Shown: positions 9,209 through 17,921 of the stretch, piece after piece | Position numbering within the stretch: the first letter of the stretch is position 1 | How the letters are laid out: every line of letters starts with the position of its first letter | NCBI RefSeq assembly: GCF_001639105.2 | Contig: NZ_CP015285.1 | Coordinates: 612,501 to 676,500, forward strand | Direction: 5' to 3' | Origin: Azospirillum humicireducens | Lineage (GTDB): Bacteria; Pseudomonadota; Alphaproteobacteria; Azospirillales; Azospirillaceae | DNA: 64,000 nt | The notes under the pieces: generated by a model | Database searches by the model: none | Seen by the model: the letters and a program-made list of their open reading frames with translations, nothing else | Told to the model about the DNA's origin: nothing | Position numbers and translations under genes: made by a program

Positions 9209-10201
9209 ATGTCCGCCCAGCAGCTGACCGTCCACCGGGAGAGCTTCCCGATCCGCGGGTCCTTCCGCATCTCGCGCGGGGCCAAGACCGAAGCCGCGGT
9301 GGTGGTGGCGGAGGTGACCGACGGACCGCACCGCGGCCGCGGCGAATGCGTGCCATACGCCCGCTACGGCGAGAGCGTGGACGGGGTCGCCGCCGCGCTG
9401 GAGGCGATGGCCGGCGCGGTGGCTGCCGGCCTCGACCGCGACTCGCTGTCCCGGCTGATGCCGCCCGGTGCCGCCCGCAACGCGCTGGACTGTGCCCTCT
9501 GGGATCTGGAGGCCAAGCGCAGCGGCGTGCCGGCCTGGAAGCTCGCCGGGCTGGCCGAACCGCCGGGACGGCTGGTCACCTGCTACACGCTGAGCGTCGA
9601 CGAGCCCGAGGCGATGGCCGCCGCGGCGCAGGAGCGGGCGCCGCGACATCCGCTGCTGAAGATGAAGCTGACGGGGGAGGGCGACCTCGACCGTGTCCGC
9701 GCCGTCCGCGCCGCCGCCCCCGCCGCCCGGCTGGTGGTGGACGCCAACGAAGGTTGGACGCTGGATCAGCTGCACCGCTTCGCCCCGGTGTTGGCCGGCC
9801 TCGGCGTCGAGATGATCGAACAGCCGCTGCCGGCCGGCCAGGACGAGGCTCTGCGCGGAATCGCCTGTCCGGTTCCCCTGGGCGCCGACGAATCCTGCCA
9901 CGGGTTGGAGTCGCTGGACCGACTGCGCGGCCTCTATCGGGTGGTGAACGTGAAGCTGGACAAGACCGGGGGCCTGACGGAGGCGCTGGCGATGACCCGC
10001 GCCGCCCATGCCATGGGGTTCGAGGTGATGGTCGGCTGCATGGTCGCGACGTCGCTCGCCATGGCGCCGGCGATCCTGGTGGGGCAGGGCGCACGCTATG
10101 TCGACCTGGACGGCCCGCTGCTGCTGGCCCGCGACCGCGAGCCGGGGCTGGTCTATGACGGCGCGGTGGTGCAGCCGCCGGCGGCGGAGTTGTGGGGGTA
10201 G
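9209..10201 (+). CDS. L-Ala-D/L-Glu epimerase / dipeptide epimerase (enolase superfamily)
   Basis: A 330-residue member of the mandelate racemase/muconate-lactonizing branch of the enolase superfamily. The pattern fits dipeptide epimerases: KMKLTG with the catalytic Lys near 154, metal ligands in VVDANEGW (Asp), MIEQPLP (Glu) and GADES (Asp), and the second catalytic Lys in VNVKLDKTGG. These enzymes epimerise L-Ala-D-Glu during murein peptide recycling, and the specificity here is inferred. It stands alone between the Cache-type protein and a dispersed repeat. Confidence 0.85.
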   Translation: MSAQQLTVHRESFPIRGSFRISRGAKTEAAVVVAEVTDGPHRGRGECVPYARYGESVDGVAAALEAMAGAVAAGLDRDSLSRLMPPGAARNALDCALWDLEAKRSGVPAWKLAGLAEPPGRLVTCYTLSVDEPEAMAAAAQERAPRHPLLKMKLTGEGDLDRVRAVRAAAPAARLVVDANEGWTLDQLHRFAPVLAGLGVEMIEQPLPAGQDEALRGIACPVPLGADESCHGLESLDRLRGLYRVVNVKLDKTGGLTEALAMTRAAHAMGFEVMVGCMVATSLAMAPAILVGQGARYVDLDGPLLLARDREPGLVYDGAVVQPPAAELWG

Positions 10202-10227
10202 GGGGCGGGGAGGCGTCGGCTGCGATT

Positions 10228-10351
10228 GCCCCCTCCCTAACCCTCCCCCTCTTCGAGGGAGAGGGGACTGCCGCCGCTCTGCCAATCCACCCTCTCCCGT
10301 GAAGCGGGGGAGGGAAGGGGCCCGCGGCGCAGCCGTGGGAAGGGAGGGGGC
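10228..10351. repeat. Dispersed palindromic C-rich/G-rich repeat, copy 1
   Basis: The first 53 bp (10228-10280, from GCCCCCTCCCTAACCCTCCC to CCGCCGCTCT) match 17191-17243 base for base at nearly every position. Both copies end in a GGGGGAGGGAAGGGGCCC block and a G-rich tail complementary to the start, so the element can fold as a long imperfect hairpin. It lies between the convergent epimerase and pterin dehydratase genes, typical of an intergenic REP-like element. Confidence 0.8.
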
Positions 10352-10357
10352 TCCCCC

Positions 10358-10768
10358 TCACGCCCCCTGGACATAAGGCGGCGGCGGTGTCCCCACCGAC
10401 GCCGGCACAGAGGGCGTTTCGGCGATGCCGTTGACCTTGGCGGCCATGATGAAGTCGTTCTCGTGCAGGCCCCTGATCTTGTGGGTCCAGAAGCCGACGG
10501 AGCAGTGGCCCCAGCCGAAACGGATTTCGGCATGATGGCCTTCGGCCTCGCACAGGTTTCCCACCTGATTGGCGAAGGCCTGGGCCTGGGCGAAGTCGGG
10601 GAACGTGAAGTCGCGCTCGATGCGGTCGGGGTCCTCCTTCAGGACCCAGCCCGGCACCTGCACCAGATAGGAGGCGGCCGTCGCGCGGTCCATCGGCGGT
10701 ATCCCGCCGCGGCAGGGCTCGCAGGTCTTGCCGGCCAGTTCCTGTGTCGCCGGTGCTTGCGGTGTCAT
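10358..10768 (-). CDS. 4a-hydroxytetrahydrobiopterin (pterin-4a-carbinolamine) dehydratase
   Basis: 136 residues. It dehydrates 4a-hydroxytetrahydropterin in pterin recycling, usually for phenylalanine hydroxylase. The family signature is visible at about residues 76-100: CEAEGHHAEIRFGWGHCSVGFWTH, with the conserved His pair and the third His. The N-terminal 30 residues carry two cysteines (TCEPCRGG), a common extension in proteobacterial copies. No phhA is adjacent, so the partner is not shown by context. Transcribed convergently with the epimerase across the repeat. Confidence 0.9.
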   Translation of the reverse strand: MTPQAPATQELAGKTCEPCRGGIPPMDRATAASYLVQVPGWVLKEDPDRIERDFTFPDFAQAQAFANQVGNLCEAEGHHAEIRFGWGHCSVGFWTHKIRGLHENDFIMAAKVNGIAETPSVPASVGTPPPPYVQGA

Positions 10769-10922
10769 CCCGGTCTCTCCCTTGTTTGTGGGTTGGTCCT
10801 GTTTGTAGGGTGGGCGGTCTGGGCTGGAACCTCACCGCCTACAAGCTTGGGTTCGGGCGGGCGCTTCGGCAAGCCCGGCGCCCCCACTGCGCCCTTTTGA
10901 CAAGATTTTTGGAAGCGACCCG

Positions 10923-11528
10923 ATGACCGACCTGCGCACCGATATGCCCTTCGCCGATTACCAGTACCCGACCAAGCCGGTGGACGGGCCGCGGCTTGCC
11001 ATCGTCGGCGAGGCGCCGGGGGCGGAGGAGGCCCGGCAAGGCACACCCTTCGTCGGGCGCAGCGGCAGGCTGCTGGACGAATCGCTCGCCGCCGTGGGGA
11101 TCGAGCGGGCGGAGTGCCTCGTCGCCAACGTCTTCCGTTATCAGCCGCCCGGCAACAAGGTGGGGCATTTCTTCGCCTCGCGCGCCCGCGCCCGCAGAGA
11201 GGGGCGGGAGATCGACGAGAGCTGGGGCGCCTTCGGCACGTCGGACCGCCTGCTCGCCGAGTTCGCCGGCGAGATCGAACATCTGCGCGCCACGTTGACC
11301 GAGTTTCGCCCGTCGGTGATCGTGGCGCTGGGCCGGACGCCGACCTGGGCGCTGACCGGGGAGAATGGCATCCTGCAGCTGCGCGGCAAGCTGCTGCCTT
11401 GCCGGCTGCTGGAGGGGGTGGAGGTCGTGCCGACCTTCCACCCGAGCTATCTGCTGCGCGGCCAGCTGGTCGAACAGCCGACCTTCCTGGCCGACCTGAG
11501 GCTGGCCGTGTCGCGCCTCACCCGTTAG
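10923..11528 (+). CDS. Uracil-DNA glycosylase superfamily protein (family 4-like) lacking Fe-S cysteines
   Basis: 201 residues. The family 4/5 landmarks are present: GEAPGAEEARQGTPFVGRSG near residues 29-48 and the C-terminal THP-type loop TFHPSYLLR near 174-182. The [4Fe-4S] cysteines expected of family 4 enzymes are not: there is no N-terminal CxxC, and the segment usually reading VxKCRPPxNR is VFRYQPPGNK. A Lys/Arg-rich insertion (RARARREGREIDE) follows. It may excise uracil or act on other substrates; activity is not certain. Its stop overlaps the convergent methyltransferase stop by 11 bp. Confidence 0.82.
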   Translation: MTDLRTDMPFADYQYPTKPVDGPRLAIVGEAPGAEEARQGTPFVGRSGRLLDESLAAVGIERAECLVANVFRYQPPGNKVGHFFASRARARREGREIDESWGAFGTSDRLLAEFAGEIEHLRATLTEFRPSVIVALGRTPTWALTGENGILQLRGKLLPCRLLEGVEVVPTFHPSYLLRGQLVEQPTFLADLRLAVSRLTR

Positions 11529-12177
11529 GCAACAGCTTCCAGATCGTCGTCTCGCGCGCCTCGCGGTCCTCCAGCTCCAGCGAGGTCGGGACGGTGTAGC
11601 TCGCCACCTTCTCGACGCCGGCGGCGGGGAAATAGGCGCGGCCGGGATCGCCCAGCAGGACCAGCGTTCCGGTCGCCGCGATCCCGCGCAGCCATGCCGT
11701 CACCCGCTCGGCCATCGGCTTCTCGTAACAGACGTCGCCAGCCAGCACGACGTCGATACCCGGCAGGGGCCGCCCGACCAGATCGGCGCTGACCGCCTTG
11801 ATCTCGACCCCGTTGGCCATGGCGTTCAACGCGATGGCGGCCAGCGAGAAGCGGTCGATGTCGCAGCACTGGACGCGCGCCGCCCCGGCCTTCATCGCGG
11901 CGATGCCGACCAGCCCGGTGCCTGCGGCAAAATCGAGCACCGACCTGCCCGCCGCCAACTCCGGCCGGTCGAGCAACAGCCGCGCCACGGCCTGTCCGCC
12001 CGGCCAAGCGAAAGCCCAGTATGGCGGTGGCAAATTCGTGGCGGCCAAGGTCTCCTCCGTCGCCTGCCAGAGGGGCGTCACCTCGGTGGCAAGATGAAGC
12101 TGGATTTCCGGCAACAGCGGTGTGGTCGTCAGCGCCGTGTTGTCGCGGACGAAATCTTGCGGAGATGCGTTGTTCAT
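11518..12177 (-). CDS. Class I SAM-dependent methyltransferase, probable protein-lysine type (METTL20/ETF-beta-like)
   Basis: 219 residues. SAM-binding motif I is VLDFAAGTGLVGIAAMKAGA near residues 82-100, followed by the acidic CCDID after strand 2 and a post-motif VVLAGDVCYEKPM resembling the D-x-F/C-Y of seven-beta-strand lysine methyltransferases. The PYWAFAWPGGQAVARLLLD segment before motif I is typical of the family that methylates the electron-transfer flavoprotein beta subunit in alphaproteobacteria and mitochondria; that substrate is inferred. ATG at 12177 is chosen; a GTG at 12261 would add 28 residues without family likeness. Confidence 0.8.
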   Translation of the reverse strand: MNNASPQDFVRDNTALTTTPLLPEIQLHLATEVTPLWQATEETLAATNLPPPYWAFAWPGGQAVARLLLDRPELAAGRSVLDFAAGTGLVGIAAMKAGAARVQCCDIDRFSLAAIALNAMANGVEIKAVSADLVGRPLPGIDVVLAGDVCYEKPMAERVTAWLRGIAATGTLVLLGDPGRAYFPAAGVEKVASYTVPTSLELEDREARETTIWKLLPNG

Positions 12178-12319
12178 ACGAGGTTTCCCAAGGGACTCCG
12201 CTGTTGGCGGGATGAAGGACCGTGGCTTATGAATGTTACACAATTCAAACGGTGTAGACACAGCTGCGAACCCGTGTTACCCGTTTCCTCCAGGGGAAAA
12301 CAGAGGGATTGGGGGAGTC

Positions 12320-13162
12320 ATGCGGCAGAGGGGAACCGCCATCGGCCTTTCGTTTGCGGCTTTGATCGCGCTGAGCCCCCTTACCGTGTCGACGGCTGCC
12401 GCACAAGACGGTGATTGCGTCCGCACCGTCCGCTCCATCTCCGATTTCACGATCCGCGGCGACGCCTGGACCTGGTGGGACCATGCCGCCGGCCAGTATG
12501 ACCGCGACCACCGTCCTGCCGTCGGCTCCGTCCTCGTCTTCAAGCGCACCGGCCACATGCGCCGTGGTCATGTCTCGCTGGTCAGCGCTGTGATCGACCG
12601 CCGCACCATCGAGGTCGACCACAGCTGGCTGGATGGCGACGGGCTGCGCCGCGGCATGCGGGTGGTCGACGTTTCCCGCAACAACGACTGGTCGGCCGTC
12701 CGCGTCTGGCACGAGCCGACCGACCAGATGGGCCTGCGCGTCTACGCCGCCTACGGCTTCATCATGCCGGAAGGCGACGAGGCCCCGCGCGGCGGCCGGA
12801 TGCTGGATGCCGGCGACCGCGGCATGGACCAAGGCTTCAGCAGCAGCCCGCGCGGCCGTGCCAAGGCGAACGGCCCGCGCATGATGGAGGCGTCGCTGCA
12901 CCCGCAGAAGGGACACAGCGTATCGGTCCCCGGCCGCAAGCCGCAGAACCTGCCGGCCACCGCTGTCGCCTCCCACGCCAAGCCGCAGCGGACCGATGTT
13001 GCGGTGCTTCCGGTCCGCAAGCCGGGTGCTGCGCATGCCGCTCCGGCTCAGGTCATCGTTGCCGAAGTTTCGGCACCCGGCAGCCGCCACACCGTCGCCC
13101 CCGGCCGCAAGCCCGGTTCCGGCAACTCCGTCGCCCAGCTGGCCGATACCAGCGAACGCTGA
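12320..13162 (+). CDS. Secreted CHAP-domain protein with C-terminal GRKP-type repeats
   Basis: 280 residues. A signal peptide ends around AAA-QD at residue 29. A CHAP (NlpC/P60-like) domain covers about 31-125: Cys33 in GDCVRTVRS, the GDAWTWWDHAAGQYDR helix, the catalytic His84 in RRGHVSLVSAV, and VDHSW near 99-103. CHAP domains cleave peptidoglycan or act as amidases. From residue 150 the chain is low in complexity, with PGRKPQ, VRKPG and PGRKPG repeats, perhaps a wall-binding or basic tail. ATG at 12320 follows GGGGGAG. It is followed by a good terminator. Confidence 0.8.
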   Translation: MRQRGTAIGLSFAALIALSPLTVSTAAAQDGDCVRTVRSISDFTIRGDAWTWWDHAAGQYDRDHRPAVGSVLVFKRTGHMRRGHVSLVSAVIDRRTIEVDHSWLDGDGLRRGMRVVDVSRNNDWSAVRVWHEPTDQMGLRVYAAYGFIMPEGDEAPRGGRMLDAGDRGMDQGFSSSPRGRAKANGPRMMEASLHPQKGHSVSVPGRKPQNLPATAVASHAKPQRTDVAVLPVRKPGAAHAAPAQVIVAEVSAPGSRHTVAPGRKPGSGNSVAQLADTSER

Positions 13163-13189
13163 GCGGGGAAGGGTTTCAAGTTTTCTGGA

Positions 13190-13221
13190 AGGGCGGGGCT
13201 TTGCTCCGCTCTTTTTGTTTT
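13190..13221 (+). terminator. Intrinsic terminator of the CHAP-domain gene
   Basis: A 10-bp stem (AGGGCGGGGC / GCTCCGCTCT with two G-T pairs, 3-nt loop) is followed by TTTTTGTTTTTG, 28 bp after the stop codon. Confidence 0.8.
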
Positions 13222-13264
13222 TGGGGGTGGGAGCGTCGGCTTCGATTGCCCCCACCAAAGCACC

Positions 13265-14212
13265 CTAGAACTTCCCCGCCAGGATCGCGGCCAGCACCAG
13301 CCAACCGAACCAGCGGTTGGACTTGAACTTGTCCAGGCAGTCACCCTGATCGTCCGGGCGCCATGTGGCGACCTGCCAGGCCAGTTGCAGCGCCGCCAGC
13401 GACAGCACCGGCAGGAACAGGCCGCCCAGCCCGGCCAGACGGCCGGCGATACCGATGCCGACATAGGTCAGGGTGTAGAAGCCATAGATCCAGATCTTGC
13501 TCTGGTCACCCAAACGCAGCGCGGTGGACTTCACGCCGATCCGCGCATCGTCCTCCTTGTCCTGGTGGGCGTAGATCGTGTCGTAGCCCAGCGTCCAGGC
13601 GATGCCCGTCACATAGAGCGCCACCGCCGGCCAGCCGACACCGTTCTGCACCGCGGCCCAGCCCATCAGGGCGCCCCAGTTGAAGGTCAGCCCAAGGAAG
13701 GCCTGCGGCCACCAGGTGATGCGCTTCATCAGCGGATAGGTGAAGACGAGCGCCAGCGACAGCACGCCCAGCCCGATGGCCGTCGGCCCCAGCTGCAGCA
13801 GGACCAGAAGCGACACCAACAGCTGCAGCGCCAGGAAGACCAGCGCCTGGCGCACCGACACCTGTCCCGACGGAATCGGGCGGGAGCGGGTGCGCTCCAC
13901 CATCGCATCGAACTTGCGGTCCAGGATATCGTTGACCGTGCAGCCGGCACCACGCATCAGCACCGCGCCGATTCCGAACAGAGCCATCATCCAGAGCAGC
14001 GATGGCCAGTCGCGGAAGGGCTGCGGCATCGCCAGCGCCACGCTCCACCAGCAGGGGAACAGCAGCAGCCAGGTCCCGATCGGACGGTCGAGCCGCGCCA
14101 GCGTGACGTAGGGACGCAAACCGGCGGGCAGATGGCGGGCGAGCCACCCGTCCTGACGGATGTCGGTGAAGCCGGACTCTGGAAGAGTGGGACCGGTGGA
14201 TGCGGTGGGCAT
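13265..14212 (-). CDS. ubiA: 4-hydroxybenzoate octaprenyltransferase
   Basis: Membrane prenyltransferase that attaches the polyprenyl chain to 4-hydroxybenzoate in ubiquinone synthesis. 315 residues with eight to nine hydrophobic helices. Both Asp-rich substrate and Mg motifs are seen: NDILDRKFD near residue 109 and DTIYAHQDKEDD near 230. Also typical is RPIPSG between them. The start ATG at 14212 gives a 35-residue leader before the first helix, common in alphaproteobacteria. It is single and convergent with the CHAP gene. Confidence 0.94.
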   Translation of the reverse strand: MPTASTGPTLPESGFTDIRQDGWLARHLPAGLRPYVTLARLDRPIGTWLLLFPCWWSVALAMPQPFRDWPSLLWMMALFGIGAVLMRGAGCTVNDILDRKFDAMVERTRSRPIPSGQVSVRQALVFLALQLLVSLLVLLQLGPTAIGLGVLSLALVFTYPLMKRITWWPQAFLGLTFNWGALMGWAAVQNGVGWPAVALYVTGIAWTLGYDTIYAHQDKEDDARIGVKSTALRLGDQSKIWIYGFYTLTYVGIGIAGRLAGLGGLFLPVLSLAALQLAWQVATWRPDDQGDCLDKFKSNRWFGWLVLAAILAGKF

Positions 14213-14438
14213 GACGGCGGCGTTTCCGCTGTGCTATGGAGATGGCTGAACAGGCGATCAGCGCGAAGGTATCGGGCAGTCGTCCAGGCGGCAAGCACGC
14301 TGCCGCTGCTGCCTGCGAGGTGGGTGCGGCGTTAGGCCGGGGCTGTCGCTATGGAAAATAGCAGGTCGGGGACTTGCACGCGCCAAAATCGCACCAATAC
14401 TGTTTCTTCGTTGCAACCTCAGCAGTCTGCTATCTTAA

Positions 14439-14828
14439 ATGGATATGAACGCAACACCGGACCGTTTCGCCGTCGTGATCGATGACGAGTCGATCATTTT
14501 GGCCGGGATGGAGATCATGCTGGACACCTGGGGCTATCAGGTGTTGGCCGCCGAGGATGTGGAGACCATCCTGGCGAAGCTCCCGGGCCATCCGGTTCCC
14601 GACGTGATCCTGTCCGATTACCGGCTGCGCGACGGCTGGTCGGGCATCACGGCCGTTCGTGCGGTGCGTGAGGCCTGTGGCGCCGCCGTTCCCGCCATCA
14701 TCCTGACCGGCGACACCGGCCCCGAGTTGATGGCCGCCGCCAAGACGGAACAGGTGCGCATCCTGCACAAGCCCGTTCAGCCCAACGACCTGCGCCGGCA
14801 GATCGAGTCCCTGATCGCCCCAGCCTGA
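14439..14828 (+). CDS. Single-domain response regulator (CheY-like receiver)
   Basis: 129 residues, only a receiver domain. The acidic pair is in VIDDES, the phosphoacceptor Asp60 in ILSDYRLRDG, the Thr in ILTGD, and the switch Lys in ILHKPVQPND. No output domain and no adjacent kinase. ATG at 14439 or the next in-frame ATG at 14445 could be the start; neither has a good ribosome site. The SDYRLRDG form resembles receivers found at the C-terminus of hybrid kinases. Confidence 0.85.
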   Translation: MDMNATPDRFAVVIDDESIILAGMEIMLDTWGYQVLAAEDVETILAKLPGHPVPDVILSDYRLRDGWSGITAVRAVREACGAAVPAIILTGDTGPELMAAAKTEQVRILHKPVQPNDLRRQIESLIAPA

Positions 14829-14970
14829 TTCGCCGCGCCCGATCTCCGGCACTCGGGTCCGCCATCCGTTTTCCGCGCACCGCTCCCGCGCGTTTCCGTT
14901 GTCTCTGATGTGCTGACTTGCACGCCCGCAGCCGGCTATAGTCGGCGCGCGCCCTGCGGAGATGACAACC

Positions 14971-15750
14971 ATGGCCGACCCGATCAAGACCCGCCTGTAT
15001 GTGGACAGCCCGCTGGCCGAAGGCCAATCGGTTGGGCTGGATCATGAGCGCGCCCATTTTCTGCGCCATGTCCTGCGGCTGGACCGCGGCGATCCGGTCG
15101 CAGTGTTCAACGGCCGCGACGGCGAATGGCGGGCGACAATCGACGGCTTCGGCAAGGGCTGGTGCTCGCTGACCGTGGCGGGCCGGCGGCGGGAACAGGA
15201 TTCGGCTCCGGACCTGTGGCTGCTGTTCGCCCCGCTGAAGAAGGGCCGCATCGACTTCGTCGCCGAAAAGGCGACCGAGATGGGGGTTTCCCGGCTTTGG
15301 CCGGTCTTCACCCGCCGCACCGATCCCAACCGCGTCAACATCGACCGGCTGCGCGCCAATGCGGTGGAGGCGGCCGAGCAGTGCGAGCGGCTCAGCGTGC
15401 CGGAGATGGGCGAGGCTCTGCCGCTGGACCGCGCGCTGGCCGGCTGGCCGGCGGACCGCCGGCTCTATCTGTGCGCCGAGGCCGGCTCCGCCCGTCCGAT
15501 CGCGGAGGTGCTGCGCGACGCCCCCGCGGGGCCTGCCGCGCTGCTGGTCGGGCCGGAGGGGGGCTTCGACCAGTCGGAACTTGACGAACTCGTCAAACTC
15601 CCCTTTGTTGTTCCCGTGGGATTGGGTCCGCGCATCCTGCGGGCCGATACGGCTGTGGTGGCGGCGCTGGCTTGCTGGCAGTCCTTGACCGGGGATTGGA
15701 CTGCCGGGGGAAGCGACCGGCGTCCGCCTTTCCGCGCGCCGATCCCGTAA
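14971..15750 (+). CDS. rsmE: 16S rRNA (uracil(1498)-N3)-methyltransferase
   Basis: SPOUT-class methyltransferase that modifies U1498 of 16S rRNA. 259 residues from ATG 14971. An N-terminal PUA-like domain (about 1-70, with HFLRHVLRLDRGDPV) is followed by the knotted SPOUT domain with KATEMGVSRLWPVFTRR, AEQCERLSVP, LLVGPEGGFDQSEL and the C-terminal GLGPRILRADTAVVAALA. An upstream ATG at 14962 overlaps GGAG, which fits better as the ribosome site of 14971. The gene precedes gshA by 48 bp, probably as one transcription unit. Confidence 0.95.
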   Translation: MADPIKTRLYVDSPLAEGQSVGLDHERAHFLRHVLRLDRGDPVAVFNGRDGEWRATIDGFGKGWCSLTVAGRRREQDSAPDLWLLFAPLKKGRIDFVAEKATEMGVSRLWPVFTRRTDPNRVNIDRLRANAVEAAEQCERLSVPEMGEALPLDRALAGWPADRRLYLCAEAGSARPIAEVLRDAPAGPAALLVGPEGGFDQSELDELVKLPFVVPVGLGPRILRADTAVVAALACWQSLTGDWTAGGSDRRPPFRAPIP

Positions 15751-15798
15751 CCGGCCGTCACCCGGCCGATCCTCCGTCCACTTCCCGCGAGAGACTTC

Positions 15799-17163
15799 AT
15801 GTCCGCACCCCCGACCACGCGCGGCGAACCCATCACCGACCGCCGCCAACTGGTGGCCTATCTCGAATCCGGCAGCAAGCCGGCGCCGGATTGGCGCATC
15901 GGGACCGAGCACGAGAAGTTCGCCTACCGCACCTCCGACCTGCGGCCGTTGACCTATGACGGGCCGGACGGCATCCGCGAACTGCTGACCCGCATGACCC
16001 GCTTCGGCTGGCAGCCGGTGGAGGAGAAGGGCAACATCATCGCCCTGGTCCAGGACATGGCCAACATCACGCTTGAGCCGGGCGGGCAGGTCGAGCTGTC
16101 GGGCGCACCGCTGGAGACCCTGCACCAGACCTGCGCCGAGGTGCACCGCCATCTGCGTCAGGTGAAGGAGGTCGGGGGCGAACTGGGCATCGCCATGATG
16201 GGGCTGGGCTTCCAGCCGAAATGGACGCGTGACGACATCCCCTGGATGCCGAAGGGCCGCTACAAGATCATGCGCGACTACATGCCGAAGGTCGGCTCGC
16301 TCGGCCTCGACATGATGACGCGGACCTGCACCGTGCAGGTCAACCTCGACTTCGCCTCCGAAGCCGACATGGTGAAGAAGTTCCGCGTCTCGCTGGCCCT
16401 CCAGCCGATTGCGACGGCGCTGTTCGCCATGTCCCCCTTCACCGAGGGTAAGCCCAACGGCTTCCAGAGCTTCCGCAGCCACATCTGGACCGACACCGAC
16501 GCCGACCGCACCGGCGACATTCCCTTCGTGTTCGAGGACGGCTTCGGCTTCGAGCGCTATGTCGACTATCTGCTCGACACGCCGATGTACTTCGTCTACC
16601 GCGACGGCACCTACATCGACGCGGCCGGCCAGTCCTTCCGCGATTTCCTCGACGGCAGGCTGCCGGCGCTGGCGGGCGAACTGCCGCTGATCACCGACTG
16701 GGCCGACCACACCACCACCGCCTTCCCGGAAGTGCGGCTGAAGAAGTATCTGGAGATGCGCGGCGCCGACGGCGGCCCGTGGCGCAGCCTGTGCGCTTTG
16801 CCGGCTCTGTGGGTTGGGCTGCTCTACGATCAGGTGGCGCTGGATGCGGCCTGGGACCTGGTGAAGGACTGGACCACGGAGGAGCGCGCGCATCTGCGCG
16901 CCGAGGTGCCGCGGTCGGGCCTGCGCACGACGTTCCGCAATGGGACGGTGCGCGACGTGGCGCTGGAGGTGGTTGCGATCGCCCGCGACGGTCTGGCGCG
17001 GCGTGCACGCAACGACAATTGGGGCGACGACGAGACCCACTTCCTCGACACGCTTCAGGTCATCGCCGAGTCCGGCCGCAGCCCCGCCGACGAACTTCTG
17101 GAGAAGTTCAACGGCCCCTGGGGCGGCAGCGTCGATCCGGTGTTCAAGGAGTATGCGTACTGA
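15799..17163 (+). CDS. gshA: Glutamate-cysteine ligase, plant/alphaproteobacterial type
   Basis: First step of glutathione synthesis: ATP-dependent joining of glutamate and cysteine. 454 residues, the length of the GCS2/plant-type enzyme found in alphaproteobacteria, not the E. coli type. Family segments visible include GTEHEKFAY near residue 36, [16 protein letters not shown] near 93 and [13 protein letters not shown] near 175. A C-terminal CxxC-type redox switch of plants is not seen. Downstream lies copy 2 of the dispersed repeat and the convergent nif operon. Confidence 0.95.
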   Translation: MSAPPTTRGEPITDRRQLVAYLESGSKPAPDWRIGTEHEKFAYRTSDLRPLTYDGPDGIRELLTRMTRFGWQPVEEKGNIIALVQDMANITLEPGGQVELSGAPLETLHQTCAEVHRHLRQVKEVGGELGIAMMGLGFQPKWTRDDIPWMPKGRYKIMRDYMPKVGSLGLDMMTRTCTVQVNLDFASEADMVKKFRVSLALQPIATALFAMSPFTEGKPNGFQSFRSHIWTDTDADRTGDIPFVFEDGFGFERYVDYLLDTPMYFVYRDGTYIDAAGQSFRDFLDGRLPALAGELPLITDWADHTTTAFPEVRLKKYLEMRGADGGPWRSLCALPALWVGLLYDQVALDAAWDLVKDWTTEERAHLRAEVPRSGLRTTFRNGTVRDVALEVVAIARDGLARRARNDNWGDDETHFLDTLQVIAESGRSPADELLEKFNGPWGGSVDPVFKEYAY

Positions 17164-17190
17164 GGGGAGTGGGGGCTTTGCCAGGGTGAG

Positions 17191-17338
17191 GCCCCCTCCC
17201 TAACCCTCCCCCTCTTCGAGGGAGAGGGGACTGCCGCCGCTCTACCACCAACTCCCTCTACCGCGATCGGACCGGCCTTTGGCCGGCCGAGGGCGGGGGA
17301 GGGAAGGGGCCCATGCGTAGCATGGGAAGGGTGGGGGC
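17191..17338. repeat. Dispersed palindromic C-rich/G-rich repeat, copy 2
   Basis: Bases 17191-17243 repeat 10228-10280. The middle differs and contains an extra hairpin (GGCCTTTGGCC region), and the element closes with GGGGGAGGGAAGGGGCCC and a G-rich end complementary to the start. It lies between the convergent gshA and fdxB genes and may take the place of a terminator for both. Confidence 0.8.
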
Positions 17339-17353
17339 ACCCGGGCGAAAACC

Positions 17354-17647
17354 CTAAGCCGCCACCGCCACATGCGTGATGCAGCTCTTCGAACACACCT
17401 TGGAGCAGCTTTCGCAGCCGATGCAGTTGGCCGCGGTCTCGACCGTCATCACCTTCTTCTCGGCCTCGTCGTCGAAGGCGTCGACGATGTCGCCGTCCTC
17501 GGTCAGGCCGATCATGTTCAGCACGCCGCGTCCGCAGACCTTGAAGCAACGGCCGCAGCCGATGCACTGCTTCTGATCGATGGTCTCGACGAATTTCGGG
17601 GTCCAGCTCTGACCCCCCCGTGTGGTGCCGGTCAGGAACTCAGCCAT
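17354..17647 (-). CDS. fdxB: Nif-specific 2[4Fe-4S] ferredoxin (ferredoxin III type)
   Basis: 97 residues with two CxxCxxCxxxC motifs: Cys28, 31, 34, 38 and Cys75, 78, 81, 85, with an extra Cys89. The spacer between clusters is about 36 residues, longer than in clostridial ferredoxins and typical of nif-linked ferredoxin III. It probably supplies electrons for cofactor maturation or nitrogenase. GAGAGGAG precedes the ATG. Last gene of the nifENX operon; in this genus further nif genes such as nifQ may follow elsewhere, but here gshA comes next in the opposite direction. Confidence 0.93.
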   Translation of the reverse strand: MAEFLTGTTRGGQSWTPKFVETIDQKQCIGCGRCFKVCGRGVLNMIGLTEDGDIVDAFDDEAEKKVMTVETAANCIGCESCSKVCSKSCITHVAVAA

Positions 17648-17703
17648 GGGAATGCTCCTCTCGGGAAAGGGTGCGCCTAAGCCATTCTCGGAAGATGGAG
17701 GGG

Positions 17704-17904
17704 TTACGCCGTCTCCAGCGCCTTCAGCGCCGCCCGCTTCTCGGTCAGGGTCTTGAAGGCGTCATAGGTTTCCTGCGCCACCGTAAGGATGCTTTGCCAG
17801 TTCTGCGGAAGCTCTTCCGACAGATCATGCAAATCCATCTTCTTCTGGGTGGCGCGGGCGTTCAGCTTCTTGATCTCGTCCTTCAGGGAGTCGATGTCGC
17901 TCAT
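17704..17904 (-). CDS. CCE_0567-family small nif-associated metalloprotein (DUF683)
   Basis: 66 residues, all helical in character: MSDIDSLKDEIKKLNARATQKKMDL, the typical two-helix hairpin of the DUF683 family, which is found almost only in nif clusters beside nifX and DUF269. A cyanobacterial member binds metal, but the exact role is not known. It lies 17 bp after the DUF269 gene in the same operon. Confidence 0.9.
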   Translation of the reverse strand: MSDIDSLKDEIKKLNARATQKKMDLHDLSEELPQNWQSILTVAQETYDAFKTLTEKRAALKALETA

Positions 17905-17921
17905 GGTTGCAATCCCAGGGA

